Positions 14,052 to 29,000 of a DNA stretch of 64,000 nucleotides are shown piece after piece. The number at the start of each line of letters is the position of its first letter. The stretch's first letter is position 1. The notes under the pieces are model-generated. The model was not told where the DNA came from. It saw nothing but the letters and a program-made list of their open reading frames with translations, and searched no databases. The stretch spans positions 13,431,147-13,495,146 of the forward strand of contig CM041552.1 of the NCBI GenBank assembly GCA_023238725.1, written 5' to 3'. The position numbers were made by a program, and so were the translations under genes. The DNA comes from Scortum barcoo (taxonomy: Eukaryota > Chordata > Actinopteri > Centrarchiformes > Terapontidae).

Positions 14052-17000
14052 AGCAGTTCAAATTGGGCACCACTACTACTGAACGTCATGCCAATCTGTT
14101 ACTATGGCAACCCCAGATCCATTAGCTGTGCCGGTCCTCTCTTCTCACTGTACCTCCCACCATCCGTCTTTGCCACTACCTCTTCAAGCGCTGCAGTTTT
14201 CCTTCACTGTGGCCAACATGAAACAGGTCTTGTGGTTTCTCCTGCTCTCCTCTCTAATTCTTGTTCTGATTTTTTCCCCCTCTAAACAAACATGCCTTGT
14301 GTTTCTGATTGAGAGGGCTGAATGTCCTAGTTTGCCTCCTACTCAATCACCCTTTCTTCTTCTTCTCCCCCTTCTTCTTCTTCTTCTTCTTTTCTCCCTA
14401 CGTCTCTGCCTGTGTGTGTGTGTTCTGGGCACACGGCCCTAGCCACACTCCTGCTGCTGGCCCAAACACACACACACACACAAAGACACACACAAACAAA
14501 CATAAACACACACAACCATTCAAACACATAAAGGCCCCTTTTCAGAAATGAAATAGTCTGTGCAGAGATTTCTCTCCTTCATGGAAAACGACAGCCTTCA
14601 AAATGATCATGTGATCCTCCTGAGCACACACACGAAAAACACACACACTGCAAGCACACACCACACAAAGACAAACACACCACCTTCCATGCTGTTATAC
14701 CTTGATGTAAGAGTGCAGGTAGTGATCCAGGTTTTCCTCATGGCACTTGGCAACAATGTGGACCAGCACTCTGCAGACACAGGAAAACGAAAGAGCTGTA
14801 TTTATTACTGCTTCTACCACTAAACACTGACACACATCTTCTTCATTGTTTCCCTCCAATAGCTGGCAGATAATTCTTTTAAGATACTGGTCAATGAAAC
14901 AATAATATCCAAAAATAAAAATATAAACATATATAAATATAATATAAACATAAATAAACAATAAAAATGGTTTATGGGTCTATTAAACTAGAGTTTTATA
15001 CACTGTATGCTTCCAAAACTGTGTTCTTCACCACGTTCACTGAGCCCCCACCCTGATGTGAATCCAGTTGTTATGGGCATTGTAGTACCGCTGCCTACCT
15101 GGTGGTGGTAGTAGTGACCTCGTCGTTGTCGTTCTGAGTCAGGACCTTGAACAGCTGGTTGAAGAGCACTGGCAGAAATCGGATGATCACTGGGATTCTC
15201 TCCATACTGAGAAGACCCTGGAGAAGGGCGGAGAAAAGGCGTAGGAGCAGATGGAGAATGAGAAGGGTGGAAATAAATAAGAAAGAGGAAAAATAATCAA
15301 AAAATTATGTTTGGCATACATTAGTGCTGTGCTCATTACACATGTAGCAGTGATCAGTACGTCAATAGTAGGATCGAGTGACTTTTCTCTGACCTTCAGG
15401 CAGTTGAGGAAGTTGGAGGTAGGAGGTAGCGAGAGGTCCAGCTCTCTCTTCTGGCACTGCTGGAAGAATCGGTTCAGGTGGGGGTCCTGGCACAGAGAGA
15501 GGAGTCCATGAATAACTGCAGTTAGCATCTGCAATAAGACTTAGTGAACTGGTTCCTTTTTAAATCACAATTAATCCTAAAATGTGAACTTAACTACTAA
15601 GCAACTACGTCAGCCAGCCTCAGCTTCATCTAAAAAAAGTACACACAAGTATTTTTTATAGTTAAAAAAAACATGGATTAAGCGCTAAATTTATGGCAAC
15701 ACATCCTTTAGGCTGACAATTAAACTGTGGGTGCTTATATTCAATAATAATTTTTGCTGTTCTGTGTAGTGTCAAAAGGTCTGGTTTGTTTTAGCAGCAA
15801 GACTTCATCATGGTGCCAAGAAGAGATATCAGAAGTACTCGATTTCAGTCATACTCTCACATTTAATTTGTTTATATACTTTTGCATGCCGCATAATTCC
15901 TCTAGGGACATCTAATGGTCATTTCTGTGTCCATTTTACAGTTCCAAATGAGCAGACAAATTACCTGTTCTCCAAGTAAAGTGTTCCTTTGAGAGTAAGA
16001 CCCTGCCCCTAATTCTGGCTCATTTTTTCAAGGATATAGCAGCTGAAACATTTAGGTAGATTTGTCCATTTTTCTACATCTGTTGTCCTGTTTGGGGTTC
16101 ACGTGAGGATGTAATCTATCTCTGCATTAACTGGGCAAGATGCAGGGCACACCTTGGACATACCTCCGGTCCATCACAGTATCGGCAAGCCAGCGGGGGG
16201 AAACTGCAGAAACCCAGATGACAGTCTTACCTGAGTGTATACTGTGGAGACGACATTGGTGGACACTTTGAATATAGCTTTTCCTCCATCGACCCATTTC
16301 ACATCTGCTCCATTCTGTTAAAAAAAACAGAAAAGACAGCTTGAGACTGGAAAAAGAGAAAAAAAAACCACCAATGTGATTTATCACATGCAGTAAGACA
16401 CATAATCCTTCTTTCCTCAGAAATGAATGCTTTTATTATTCAGCAGTATTGTTTAATATTTATACACCCTTCTCCCTGCCTCTCTCACTTTCCTTTCCTT
16501 CCTCCCTCTCACCTTGGTGTTGCTGGCCTCCTTGATGGCCAGGTATCCAGGCGGCAGGTTGCAGGAGACAGGGATGCTGAACTCCTGAGATGACAGACGG
16601 CCTTCTTTGAGAAGAGGCAGCCACGAGTACCCCACTGAAAAAGGCAGGTGTGAATACAAAACACAGAGTACTGAATGGTGGACAAGACTGACGACAAAAT
16701 AACCTGCTGCATAATAAACACTTCATTGGGCTGCAGCTGCAGATCTACTGCCAACTCACCTGGAGTCTCCAGGGTTTCTTTCCTCTTAGCATTTGTCTTA
16801 GCGTTGATGTCACAGGTGACATGGTAGAAGGAGAAAAGAAGGTGGTGCTTTTCATGAAGTTGAGTAGGAAGCTCAATCTTGGCCTGAGGACACAGCAGCA
16901 TATGATGAGCAATATTGTCTGTTAACATCTAAATACTGTGTCTGTAAATACTACCGGTATCCATAACACACACGCTATCATTTACCTCATCGTAGAAGTC

Positions 17001-20000
17001 GGGGTTCTGGGAGTGATGCAGGACCGTGGAACAGGCTGCTGTGGTGAAGACTGGACCTCCCGGCTTGCCGTAGATGCACTAGAAATAGTAAAAGGGGCAA
17101 ATTAAAGTCCTGCTCAGCCAGTTTCTCATGGTTGAGTTGAAGTGGAGAAATTGCAGTCATATAAAACCCAATGAATGTCTCATCAGCATGTTTTTGGATA
17201 GCCTTCTACCTTTAAAGGCTTGGCAAGTTCTTCGTCTGAGCTGCGGAACTCCACATAGACTGCAAGGTTACGAGCCTGTGAACAAGAGGACCATTGTAAC
17301 ATTAATTATAGCCCATATACATGAGCTAAAATAAAAAAAAGAACAGTGAATAATGAAAGTATGTGAAGTATATCAAAAAAAAGAGGCACGCTGGAAGAAA
17401 TTGTACAGTTAGTGATTTAGTGTCCTTTTTACAACCTTCTCATAAACTGGGCTTTGTTGTTAAAAGTATTGCAATATACCTTGGCGAAGCTCTTCTGGCT
17501 GTCATATTTGAGATGTTTGGGGTAGACGTAGAGGTGGTTTCTGTAGACGCGGTGCGGCTGCGTGAACTTGGTGGTGTCCTGGACAAACTCCTCCACCTCC
17601 ACAGTAGGCTGGTGTTTGCTCAGCTCTTCAAAGGGCTTCACCGGTATATAGGAGGATGTCACACAGTCTAGAAGCACAGATGAAAAAAAAAGAGTTTCAA
17701 ACACATGAAACACATGAGGTCAGGAGACAGGAGGTCATGGGGCAGAAAGATGGCAGACTGGAAACATGAATGAACACAGACAGAGGGGAAGTGTTGACTC
17801 AAAAGCAAACTTACTAGGATGCTCCAATGGAACAGGGTCGACTGCAATGTCCAGTGTCCCGGGAATAGTTTGCAGTTTGCTGGTCTTCTCAGCCCTGCAT
17901 GTACAGAAATTTGAATGAGATGTGTAACTCTAAGTTTTTTTTTGGCTTTCCTATAGTGAGCCTACTTTACAGGCAGTATACCTTACCTCCTGTACTCAGA
18001 AACCAGCTTAATCAGATCATCTGTGGAGATCTTGTTGCTCTCCTGTTTGAACAGAGGTGAGAAACGAGACTCTCTGTCCAGCGCCCCGTGGTTGTCCTTA
18101 AACACTGACCTATGATGGAAACAGACAAAAGGATTTTGGTTTAAGATTAGATCTTGAGGAGAGAACATGCACGTAAAGTGTTTGGACAATGGAGCCTCTG
18201 AGCAGTGTCACTGACCTGACGGACCAGGCAAATGGCATGCGGTACTTCCCCAGTTTGCTACAGAACTGTTTGTTGGATCTCAAAATCTTCTGAACAGTCT
18301 GCACAAGACACAAGCAAGGAAAGATGGACAGAGGGCAATGTTAGCGTGACGCCACAGCTGGTATTTTGAATTACAATGGGATGTGATCAGCCCTAAATTC
18401 TAGTTGAGCTGGACAGAATGACAGACTAAATCAGAGGTTGTTTGATACAGTAACTCTGGCAGCAGGTTGAATGTGGTGATTCAGTTAATGAGGACCATGT
18501 GGAACACTGCCAGTGGGGAAGCCGGGAAATGTCTTGGATAGGATTTCGTAAAAAAACCTAATTTCTAAACTATCCGACCGGACTGGCATTCAGTGATGAA
18601 GATAAACTCTGGCCTTACAGGAAAACCATTTAGCAAATGTCATGCATTAAACGGTTTGAGTGGATTAAGGCATTTCCCTTACAATGAATGCCCTAACAGC
18701 ATGTTTCATGAGCCATTTTTCCCGGCTTGCTCCGAGAGATAAGACAGCATAAAAGGTTTTGCTCGGTGTTGCTGGTTGATGATAGAAAAATAAGTGTCAA
18801 GCAGTCAAGCAACGTAAATACTGACCTTGCTGGAGTCTGTATTCTTGATATAAGGTTCTGTCCCAAAAGCAATATTTCCCATCAGCACCTTTTCCACTTT
18901 TGCCACCATCACTATGTCTGTGTGGGGGTTGGTCACAGAGAAGATGGCCTGCAGGGAGAGCATTAGAAAGGCATATTAAAAGAGTCATTCTACTGAATGC
19001 AGAGTACAGGATGGAAGGAAAGTATCCTGTGTTTGTCTTTACCTGTTTGGGAAAGCACAGCCAGTGATCCAGGTCCAGGCTGAGGTAACAGTCCCCTGGT
19101 TTCTTCTCAGCAGGAGAGGACAGGCCATTTTCCTGACCTCCAACTCCCGTCCCTGGAGCGCCCGTCCCGTTATTGCAGCCTCCGAGCATCTGACGCACGG
19201 CCTCATGGTTGAGGTCTATGTGGAAGTCTGCAGACACCTTTCTTCCCTCTCGTACATCCAGCAGAGCCAGCGACACGAAGAAAGGTTCAATCTAGCAGAG
19301 CAGATTCAGCTCAGTCATTCTCAGTTCCTTTATATATAAAACCCTAAAACTAACATTTCGACACATTTGCAGAACATAATTCCCTTTTTTTTTTACTGCT
19401 TTTGATGTATAACTAGAACAACTATAGCGATCCTACCCTAGATTAAATCACAAATATTGTTTCTGATCCTCACATTAGTGACTGGTCCAGTTTCACTCTC
19501 GTTGATGCAGCCCTGCAACATAAGGTTGAGTGATCGACAGGTTACCATAAACCTTCTTCCCAGTTTCTCCTCAAACGGACGCACTGTTGCATTCTCAACT
19601 GATGAATGCTCGGTGCGTGGGCTCCTCAGAACCTGTGCATGGAGGAACACAGTTTGTCACTTGGTGGTGTACTTTATTTAATTTTATTTTATTTTACTAA
19701 CTTGGAATCTTTGAGAAGAATTGAGATAATTTTACCGATGACAAACATAAACATCAGATTTATGTCCTGAGGTACAAAAGTGCATGAAGTCAGATCATGA
19801 TGTAAACAGCAAAAAGCTAAACTGTGAATAAAATAGAAAAATAGATGCACAGCCACATTCTTCGTACTTACAGGAGTGTCAGGGTCCAGAGAGAACAGAT
19901 TCAATCGCTCTTCTCTCCTGGCTGAGCGAATTCCTTCATCTGTCTCAGAGATATACTGTTACGGAAGAGATGGCAAGAAAGACAGAAAGAGACTGTCAAA

Positions 20001-23000
20001 GAAGAACTTAATGGAAATAAAAATTTGATTATATTGAATTATGATATCAGTACAAACAGCAACACTTTCTGTTTTTCCTTTTTCAGGTGGTACTACATTC
20101 AAATGGCTTTGACTTAAAGGTAGCCTGTGGAGTTTTCTTCAAATATGGTCAGTTGTTTTTTTTGTTCAGTGTTTCTCACCAAAATGTATTGTGTTTACCT
20201 TTGAGGCCTATAAAAATAAAGGCGTAGCTTTCCTGATCAATTATTTACAAAGCCAACTTTTTGACTATCTGGACACCACAGATTTGTTTACATCCATGTT
20301 TACACTGACTGGCAGTGTCTTATTCCTTCCTGTCTTTGGCTGAGGCTTCTTGGCATGTTACCATCACCAACTGTCGATCAGTAGAAGTGTGAAAACAGCG
20401 GCGGGAATGTGTGTCGCCTCATGAGCATGCTTGTGTGTGTGTGCAAAGCATTGCTCCGTAGTGCAAAAAAAATGTACAAAGTGTACATTTAAACAGATGC
20501 AAACAGGTGTGCTGCACACGCATCATCACCAAAATGGTAATAACTGTAAGGGAGGAGAATAAAATAAGAAAATAAAAAGGTTACAGCTTAGCCAACCTTT
20601 GCGAGCTCTGGATTGATGCCATTCTCTGTGGTCGTATCTTCATTCTCCTGCAAACAGCAGTCGCTCAACGACAGGTCAAACACATCTGGGGAGAGAACAA
20701 ACACGATCAGGACTCCTGAGAGAAACCTCTGAGTGGATGGGAAAGTTTATCTAAGCAGTCCATTTTGCCCTGTAGGTTAAAGGCCATTTAACATTTTCAA
20801 AAATAATGTCAACAGTACACTAAATACACACTAACCAGAGTCAGCGGATACATATCCATCTCAGAATGAAATATGACTCCATTTGTGGTATTTATGGATA
20901 ATAAAGCACGCAGGCTTCTGCAGAAATATAACCTCCATGTGCCTGGAGCCATTCTTCCCAAAGGCCACGCTGAACCAAATGGCTCATTAATGGTAGGTCA
21001 CCGCATGCTCGCAGCCTGATTTAGAGGTATGCTAACGGACCGCAGAGTCATGACGGCTGAGGCCATTACATCATATCAACCACTTCTCACAGGGCCCCCG
21101 AGTCTCAGCACTCTGCGTCAGTGTGTGTTATGTTGCAGGCTGTGATCCCATGCCCGAGCTCTCACAGAGCTGGCACAAAAGGTTGAGTTTTACGACTTTT
21201 GCTTCCATGGTAGGTTTTTTAATAACAAGGCCTGATATATTAGACAAAGATGGAGTCATGCCTCATTTCCTGATAGTGGAGTTATAGATGGAGACCCAAC
21301 CCAGAAGGAATCCCCTCGTTAAGGTCGGGGCAAGATGGCAGATATTATTTAGTTAAAGAAAGTCAGACAGAGAGGGAAAGGTTACATTTTTGCTGACACT
21401 GAGTATAAAATCATTCCTCTCTTAAGGGCACCATGATTTATACATGTGTTGGAATTATGCTAAAATGTCCTCCTCGTCTCTCTTTAAATACCCCTTTTTC
21501 TTCTAAATTACCATTTGTGCTTCCATACCCTTCGCTCTTTCCAACTATTTTTCAGCTCCCTCATGCATCATAGGTGGACTTTGTGTATTCCTAAATACAA
21601 AAACAGAACCAGTCTCACCCTGCCGATGGTCGGTGAGGTCCAGGCTCTTGCGGTCAGGAGCAGGACCGTCATGGGGACTGATCTGCAAGATGCGGGTCAA
21701 AGTACTAATCCACTCCTCCATGTCCTGCTCGCTCTCCGCGGCCAGCACGAAGTACGTGACCTCGTTCATCTTCAGCTCAAAGGCATGTTTCCTAAGGCGG
21801 TTATTCTTTAGGGGGATGAATGGAAGGATGGATAGGATAATGTGGTTACACGACAAAACCAGAGCTTGGTTCTTTTTTTTGGAAAATCTGACTCCTTCTT
21901 ATGCATGCGGTTTTTGAAGGTACTTTATTCTAAATCACAAACTTAGCCTTGCTTAGCTTAGTTTCTGGATGTTTTATGGATAAATAAACTGCCATCTTTG
22001 GAAAAGTATTAACAGTCCACTGTGCCTTTAGGTGAACAGATTTATTTGACAATGATTAAGATTATACACAAAATTATATTGCAGAGGACAAAAACACAAT
22101 AAATCTAAAAACATGCCATGAAGATGAAGCTGCAACTCCCAAACCCACATCCAGTTTATTCAGCAATTTCTTGAAGTTAAGTTAGACCACTGTGTTTTTA
22201 CACTCCATGCAGAGATATAACAATTACATCCACAATGTTGTCAGTCACTGGCTAACCTTTATGATACCCTACATTATAATCCTATGAGCCACAGTTTACA
22301 GCAGTAACAACTATAACACACAACATCTTCTTATAAAGCTGCTGAGTTTTTAGAAAGATGCTCAGATGAATGTTTTTTGTGAACAAACGCTTATGGTAGA
22401 TAAAAAATATAATGCAATGGAATTAAGTGTTAAGACGTTTTGATCTTCTTTCTTTGCAGCTTACATTCAGCACTTTCTTGTTTTGTTGTTGTGTTGAGAA
22501 GTATCAGCAGGAAGGGAGCCTGAAAAGCCTCTCACTTACAGTAAATGCTTTAAAACTCACCTGAACCACACCAGTGCATGAGTCAAGGAAGATGCACCCT
22601 TTGGGTTCCTTGGAGATCTTTTCATCTTTGTAGAAGTTCATGATGTAAGAGTTATCTGTCAGCTGGGTGAGCTGAAAGTATCTCCTCTTGAATGACTGCA
22701 CAGATAGAAAAACGTGCAACTACATTAACCTTGTTTAAGGACAACGTCATAGGCGATTATTTAGGCTATATGCTAAAAATGACCCAAAAACATAGATAAA
22801 GATTTAACCGTAATTTATTACTGTAATGTAAATTTGATAAGATAATTACTTCTTGAAATTCAAACAATAATGTAGATGATGATACTTCTGGAAAAATCAC
22901 GCTTTCAAGCTCATATTGGAAAGAAAAATATGTCACCAAAAGGAGCCACAATTCAAGTTCAAACTAACTTTACCAGGTCAGAGAGTAAGGTCAGACCTTT

Positions 23001-26000
23001 TAGCTGAAAACATGGCAACATCTGAGGATTGGGGTGAAAAGTCAGGACATAAAAAGTGTGTGTGTGTTTGTGTGTGTGTGCATGTGTGTGCATGTGCGTG
23101 TGTGCGTGTGCGCGTCGTGTGTGTGTGTGTGAAAAGGGAGAGCATCAGACATTTCCTCACCCGAACAGTGATGCTATTGTTGACGGTGCTGTTGAAGTTC
23201 CCTTTGTAGAGCCAGCCTGACCGAAACACACCAATTCCTCCCCCTCCTCCTCCACCACCGCCACCTCCCCCCCACCACCTCCTCCTCCTTGGACGAGGAC
23301 AGGGAGGTGGTATCCTGTAAAACACAAAAACGGTCAGTTATAGATACATCAGCTTTCCATTTATCCCTCTGACATGGAGAATCAATAGCGAAAAGGAAAC
23401 TTTCCAAGGCTGACTCTATGTTAGGGTGGCCATTTGTCAGTCAAATTATGTTCATAAACAATGTCCCGCTGACCTTTAATTAGCTAACTGCTCTTGCAAA
23501 GTATATTTTAACAGCTTTAAGGCCGCGCTAAACTAATCTAAACACGAAGCTCAGGATGTATCCAGTATGTAATGCATTCATTCACTAAAAGCATTTGACA
23601 GAAGATGGTCATTACTGACCTCATCCTTGTCCACGTCCTCATAGTCAATCTCAAAAGAATGGGATGGCAGCTTCTCTGCTTTGTACAGTTTCCTATAAAT
23701 GAATGGGGAAAGACAGGAGGACAAATGTGGGACCCAGATAATGAAATATATTGACGGAAAGAGAAAATGACTTCAGGAATTGAATTAATCCAATCCATCT
23801 GAGTGGTGCAAATGGGTACGGGAGGCTGACTCCGCTCCATCGTTCTCTGTCAGGAGTCGACAATAGGTAGTCCTCGCTCGATCCCGCTCCACTGATCTCA
23901 CAGGCTGACCCGTCTTTGTGTGTGAGCCACGGGATAAAATGCCTTTGTGTATGTGCTGTGAGCTGCAGACAGCGAGGCTGCAGTCTGCGGAGGACAACGC
24001 TGGAAACACCCTCTGCTAAAAGTCACACAGTCGTAAAAGCTGTCTGAAAAAAATCTCTTAAGGGGACTATGTTTAGAAGATTTCTGGTGATTGTGGGCAG
24101 GCCAGTGTCAGAGGAACGCTAATACTGGCCTCCATAGATGAAGATCGCTTCACTTAATCACAGTGGTGATAACCACACATACACAATAGCTGTAGGTTTC
24201 CATTGTGCCATGGTGTCCCTTGTGTATTTCACTACAAACCTATAAACCTAGTTTATGGATGCCCAGCTTGTTAGTCACGTAAACAAACAATATAACAGTA
24301 GTGTTTGTGCTTTTATGTTAATTCCAAAGCTGCAGAGAGACAGCTAAAGTTGTTATGATTGTGCTCTAACTTGTGTTTAAGCTGCCTCTTACTTTATGGT
24401 TCATCCTGGTTGTTGGTTCAGAGGTTATGTGAACTGACTGAAAGAATACAGTGGCAACCCATGGGACAGAGGAGGGACATTCCTGTGGTTGAGAGCAGTA
24501 ACTGCAGGGTCAGTCTCACTGGGGCCGACAAAAATCCAGCTGACTGACTGACAGTCTCATTTAAATAAACGACTGACTGGCTGAATGGGTGTCTGACTGA
24601 ATGACTGACATGTAAAGAAGGGGTCAAAGAAGCTCTGAAAGTTCACATTTGTTCGAGCTGAATGTCTGCGGTCTTCTACTTCTTTCTCACTCGACACCAG
24701 CCGCCATCGTGTTCTTGTTAATGACCCTCCACTTCAGTGTAACAAAGTGTGGTTATTCTTAATGTTAGTAGCTACTTCAGGGGAAAAAAATCCAGCATCA
24801 AGTCAGGAAGTCAAACAAATAACAAATAACATTTCTATATCATATCTGGCTCTATCCAAAGGTAACAAAGTCCACCGAATCACACCACTGAAGCTCACTA
24901 ATTGACACACAATATCTTGTTTGTTTAATTTGTACAAAAATCCAAGCTTATTAAATGACATCCTGCCATTTATGTGGGGCTGTGTGTCAAACTATTTCTT
25001 GACCAGGCACAGTAACTTCTGGTGTCTCCGCTTGTTGCCTGCCAGCTCCACGATGACAACAGGACTTACTCTAAGCTAAGCTAACCATCTCCTGGTTGGA
25101 GCTTCATACAGCGCATAGAGATACGCCTGAGGTATCCATCCTCTCATTTCTCTGCAAGTGAAGTGAAGTGTATTTAATTATGTACTGTTTGTTTAAATCC
25201 ACACACAGTAGACAGAGTTATATAGAGTAATGTCAAAGTGTATTACCTGGGCAGCAGGCGGTAGTCTCCGGCGTAGTCGTCATACTTGAACTGAACCACA
25301 TTCAGCTCAGAGTTATAATACTGACAGGCCTGGAGGAGAGGACGGAGATTAAATTGAATATGATTAAATATTAACTTTCCGAAATGACGGCCTCTCTGGG
25401 AAAATTGGACCTGGGGCAGCGGGAAAGTCCGCAGACAATGAAGAAAGCTGCACTACACAGAAAGAGTACAGTCAGACGTCGGCTCTCCTGAGGCCTGGGA
25501 GCTGATGCGCAGGCTGGGATTCATCATTAGATTATTTAAATTACAAAAGGAACTGAATTAAGACTCTGTCCCCGAGGATTCTGCAAATAAAGATATCCTA
25601 ATAGATTGCTTGTCTGTCTCAGGGGTCGAAATAGTGCTCTCGCAGGGTGTGTATTTTTACTGCGTGTTGTGCATACACAAGTCAGACAAGACCGGGAGGC
25701 AGTTTCACATCCTCTCCTCTGTCCGCTCGTTGAATGCCATGTTGCTATTCTCCGTAATTCATTTGTTTATAAAGATCTTAATCTTTTGTTAACAATGTCA
25801 CAAATTATAAACAGACCAAACGTATTATCAGCTGCAATATCAACCTCTGACAGGACAGCACACACACACACACACAAAGAGAGTCAGACACATGCTTGTC
25901 TCCAGTGAGCTGTGATAGTACTGTCTGGGGAGTTTCCGTCGACTCAGATTATATTTCTCTGAGCCCTTGAGATTACAGCCAGTCGATCTGAAATGGGCCC

Positions 26001-29000
26001 TGATAGCCTTAGCCCTACACACACACACGTGCACACACACACACACACACTCAGAGGCAAATACACATCAAGATTTCAACATCTGGTTTATTTTAGAGTG
26101 GAGGCATGCATGTGTGAAACCTCTCCACCGGTATCAGGATGTCCTATATTAAGCCTAAACCGCCTAAACTGACAAACTTAACCACCTACAACTGAAGCCT
26201 TTTTTTTTTTTCCCAAACCACAGTGGCTTCAGTTAAGTCTTCCTTTCGCACACACACACACATAAACACACACACTAACACCTCACCTGTCTGACCAGCA
26301 GACATTCAGCCTGTAGCTCTGCCCCCTCTGGGACAGTTGACCGGAGAGTCCGACTCTCCTGAGGCACAGTGGATACCTGGATGGGCAAAAGGATGGAGAA
26401 GAGACTGTTAACGTGACAGGAAGTATGTTTCAGAGCGGGATGTGTCACCTCGGCTGAAATAAAAATCGTACGCTCTAATGAGATAGAACAAGCAGATTTC
26501 CTACTTCACAGAGCAAATGTCACGTTTAATAATTGTGTGTGCTGTTTAGGCTAAATAAGTAAGACAACCTCAAACATAGACCAACAGTTAAACCTTTGTC
26601 CAACATTAACACACATTGTACAAATTTATGACAAATTAAAGAAAGAAACGGATAAATAAAAGGATAAACATAATACGGTAACAGATTTGTAACAAGTTGA
26701 TTTTAATGCTGCAGGTCACAAGCAAGGGGCGTTAAAATACGTACAGCTTATGACACCTTCTGTCCTTAGACCCTTAATTTAGATAAGGAGAAAACTGTTC
26801 AGAAATTCTTTAATGAGGAAAAATGAAGAAAGCTCAGGAGGGACAACAGAGTAGGGAACCCCCTTCTAGGACACACAGACGTGCAACTTGGACATCTTAG
26901 ACAGATTTTGTACTGACAGTTTCAATATTATATATTTAGGATGAATCAAGTTTATCCCTAGAATCTATCCAAAGGAGAAATCAAGCTTTTCTAAAGGCTT
27001 GTTTTGGCTCAACGCGTCATTAATGTACTTTAATCAGTCACACATCTATATATTAAATGTATGCTTCTCGCTACAGTGCAGGTTAACTCTCACTGGTAAA
27101 ACCAACTAAAAACAAACTGAAGTGAAGTATGAATGATGGACACACAGCTACTAAACTGTTTTTTTTTATCCATTGTATACAGTGATGATAATAATATACT
27201 CCAGTGTATCCTTACGTGCTGTAAAGGTCAACATGTGTCCAAAACTTTGGTTTATGACTACATACCTGAAAAATTCAATTCTTAGTTTACGTCTAATTTG
27301 CAGTGGTTAGCATGCTTACACACTGAACTATACTGAACATGGTAATATTATACTTGCTTCCCTCAGCATGCTGAGCATGTTAGCATTTCTCTCACAGCTC
27401 CACTGTGCTTCAGTGCAGCCTCGTGAAGCCATGCTGGTTATAGACTCAGACTTATTTACCCTTATCAGGACTCCTTGTCAAGATGTATTCCTTAAATATT
27501 AACACCACATGAGCGATAATAAAATGTTATGCAGAATATTGATAATATAATATAATATTCATTCATTCCTTCCTTTTGAAAATGTTTCTGGCTAGCTTTA
27601 TTGCACTCAAGATGAATAATTCAAGTCAAATCTCTTAATAAGTATTCCCTTTCTCAGTAGTGATTGGACCTACAAGGAATAAGAAAAAAAGATGTATGCA
27701 TCTTTACTTATGTGAAGTATATTTCAAAATCAACATTCAGTCTTGAAGGAGCATATTCATATTCAAAAAAGTAATATTCTTCCAAGTCATTGTGCAGTAT
27801 GGGAATTAAAACAAGGCAGCACTAAAGATCTTTGTGTGTGAACAGACACACTTTGATTTATATGACCCAATCAGCTGGCTGGAGTGCAGAGCTCACTAAC
27901 CAACTGACAGTGAAGCAGATCTAGTAAATGCCTTTTGTGCATTAGCAATACTCTGCCAAGCCACTTTCACTTACAATTATGGAAATTGTCTGTGGGCCGC
28001 GGAGACAAAGAAAATCAGAGGAGATTGTGTTGTAGCCAGACAGAGCTGGAAACCAGCGGAGTCATGCATTACAGCTACAACTTCGGGGTCCAAAAACAAA
28101 ACGTTTCCCTTTACCACCAGCAGCCAATTGGGTCATCTTAATGCACGGCGGAAATGCATCTGCAGAAATGCATTATCACAGTAATGAAAGGGCTAATGAC
28201 CAAAGAGCTAAAGGGAGCTGGAGAGAATACATTGTTGACTGTAATGAAAAGACTTCAATGCTTAAAATGCATGATTAGTGTGAATAAGTGTGTAATGCTA
28301 GAGTAGAGAAAATATGTCACGAATTGCATTTTAAACAATCATATATCACTGTCAAATTAAGAACTGACAACCATATTGACTATATAATGCACTATATTTA
28401 CCATTTTACTTAAATATCTGAGGTTGAAATCTATGCAAAATATAGTGCTGTAAAGTTCCCATAGTGGAACAAAAAAGAAATATCCATGGCATTAACACTT
28501 ATGCAAATATTAACACAGTGTTACTCCACCAAAGTGATGGAAGAATGAAACGAAATAATGAAAATGATGATGATCCACCAGTGTCCGAAATCAGAATTTA
28601 CTGCTCGCTGTAGAGTAAACAGTGAAGTGTTGATTAAGTAGGTAATGGTGATGGAGTGATGGAACAGTTTTGGTACAGTGACACAGTTTTAATTTTCTTG
28701 AAAATGGTTTATACAAAGCTTTGACTGATGTTGAACTCTTCTTACCTTAGCTCCAGGGCAAGTCATGACAAGAGTAGGGCAGATTAGCCCATACAATATA
28801 CTTCACCTTGGCCTGATGTTCTAACAGATGTGGGGGGATTTGTGTAGACGTGTGTTTAACCGATTAATTATCAGGGCTGCGGTTGAGCTAAGGTTTAAGT
28901 CAAACCCTTCATCTCCATTTAACTATTGCCAAATGAAGAGCATTTATTTCAATCTCTCAGTCACCTAATAAATTTATCAGACCTCATTTCACACCTCATA

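Larger units (their letters stand above)
12958..14700. other. dock10 intron 25, repeat-filled
   Basis: Holds the AT-rich terminal-repeat element(s) at 13017-13824, an (AC)15 microsatellite at 14021-14051, a CTT tract at about 14352-14392 and CA-rich sequence at 14463-14515 and 14625-14680. No exon seen. Confidence 0.7.

Noticed and set aside
22978..23160. Extension of the poly-glycine frame leftward past exon 6
   Set aside because: Only 23161-23314 is exon; beyond the gtgagg donor it is translated CA repeat.
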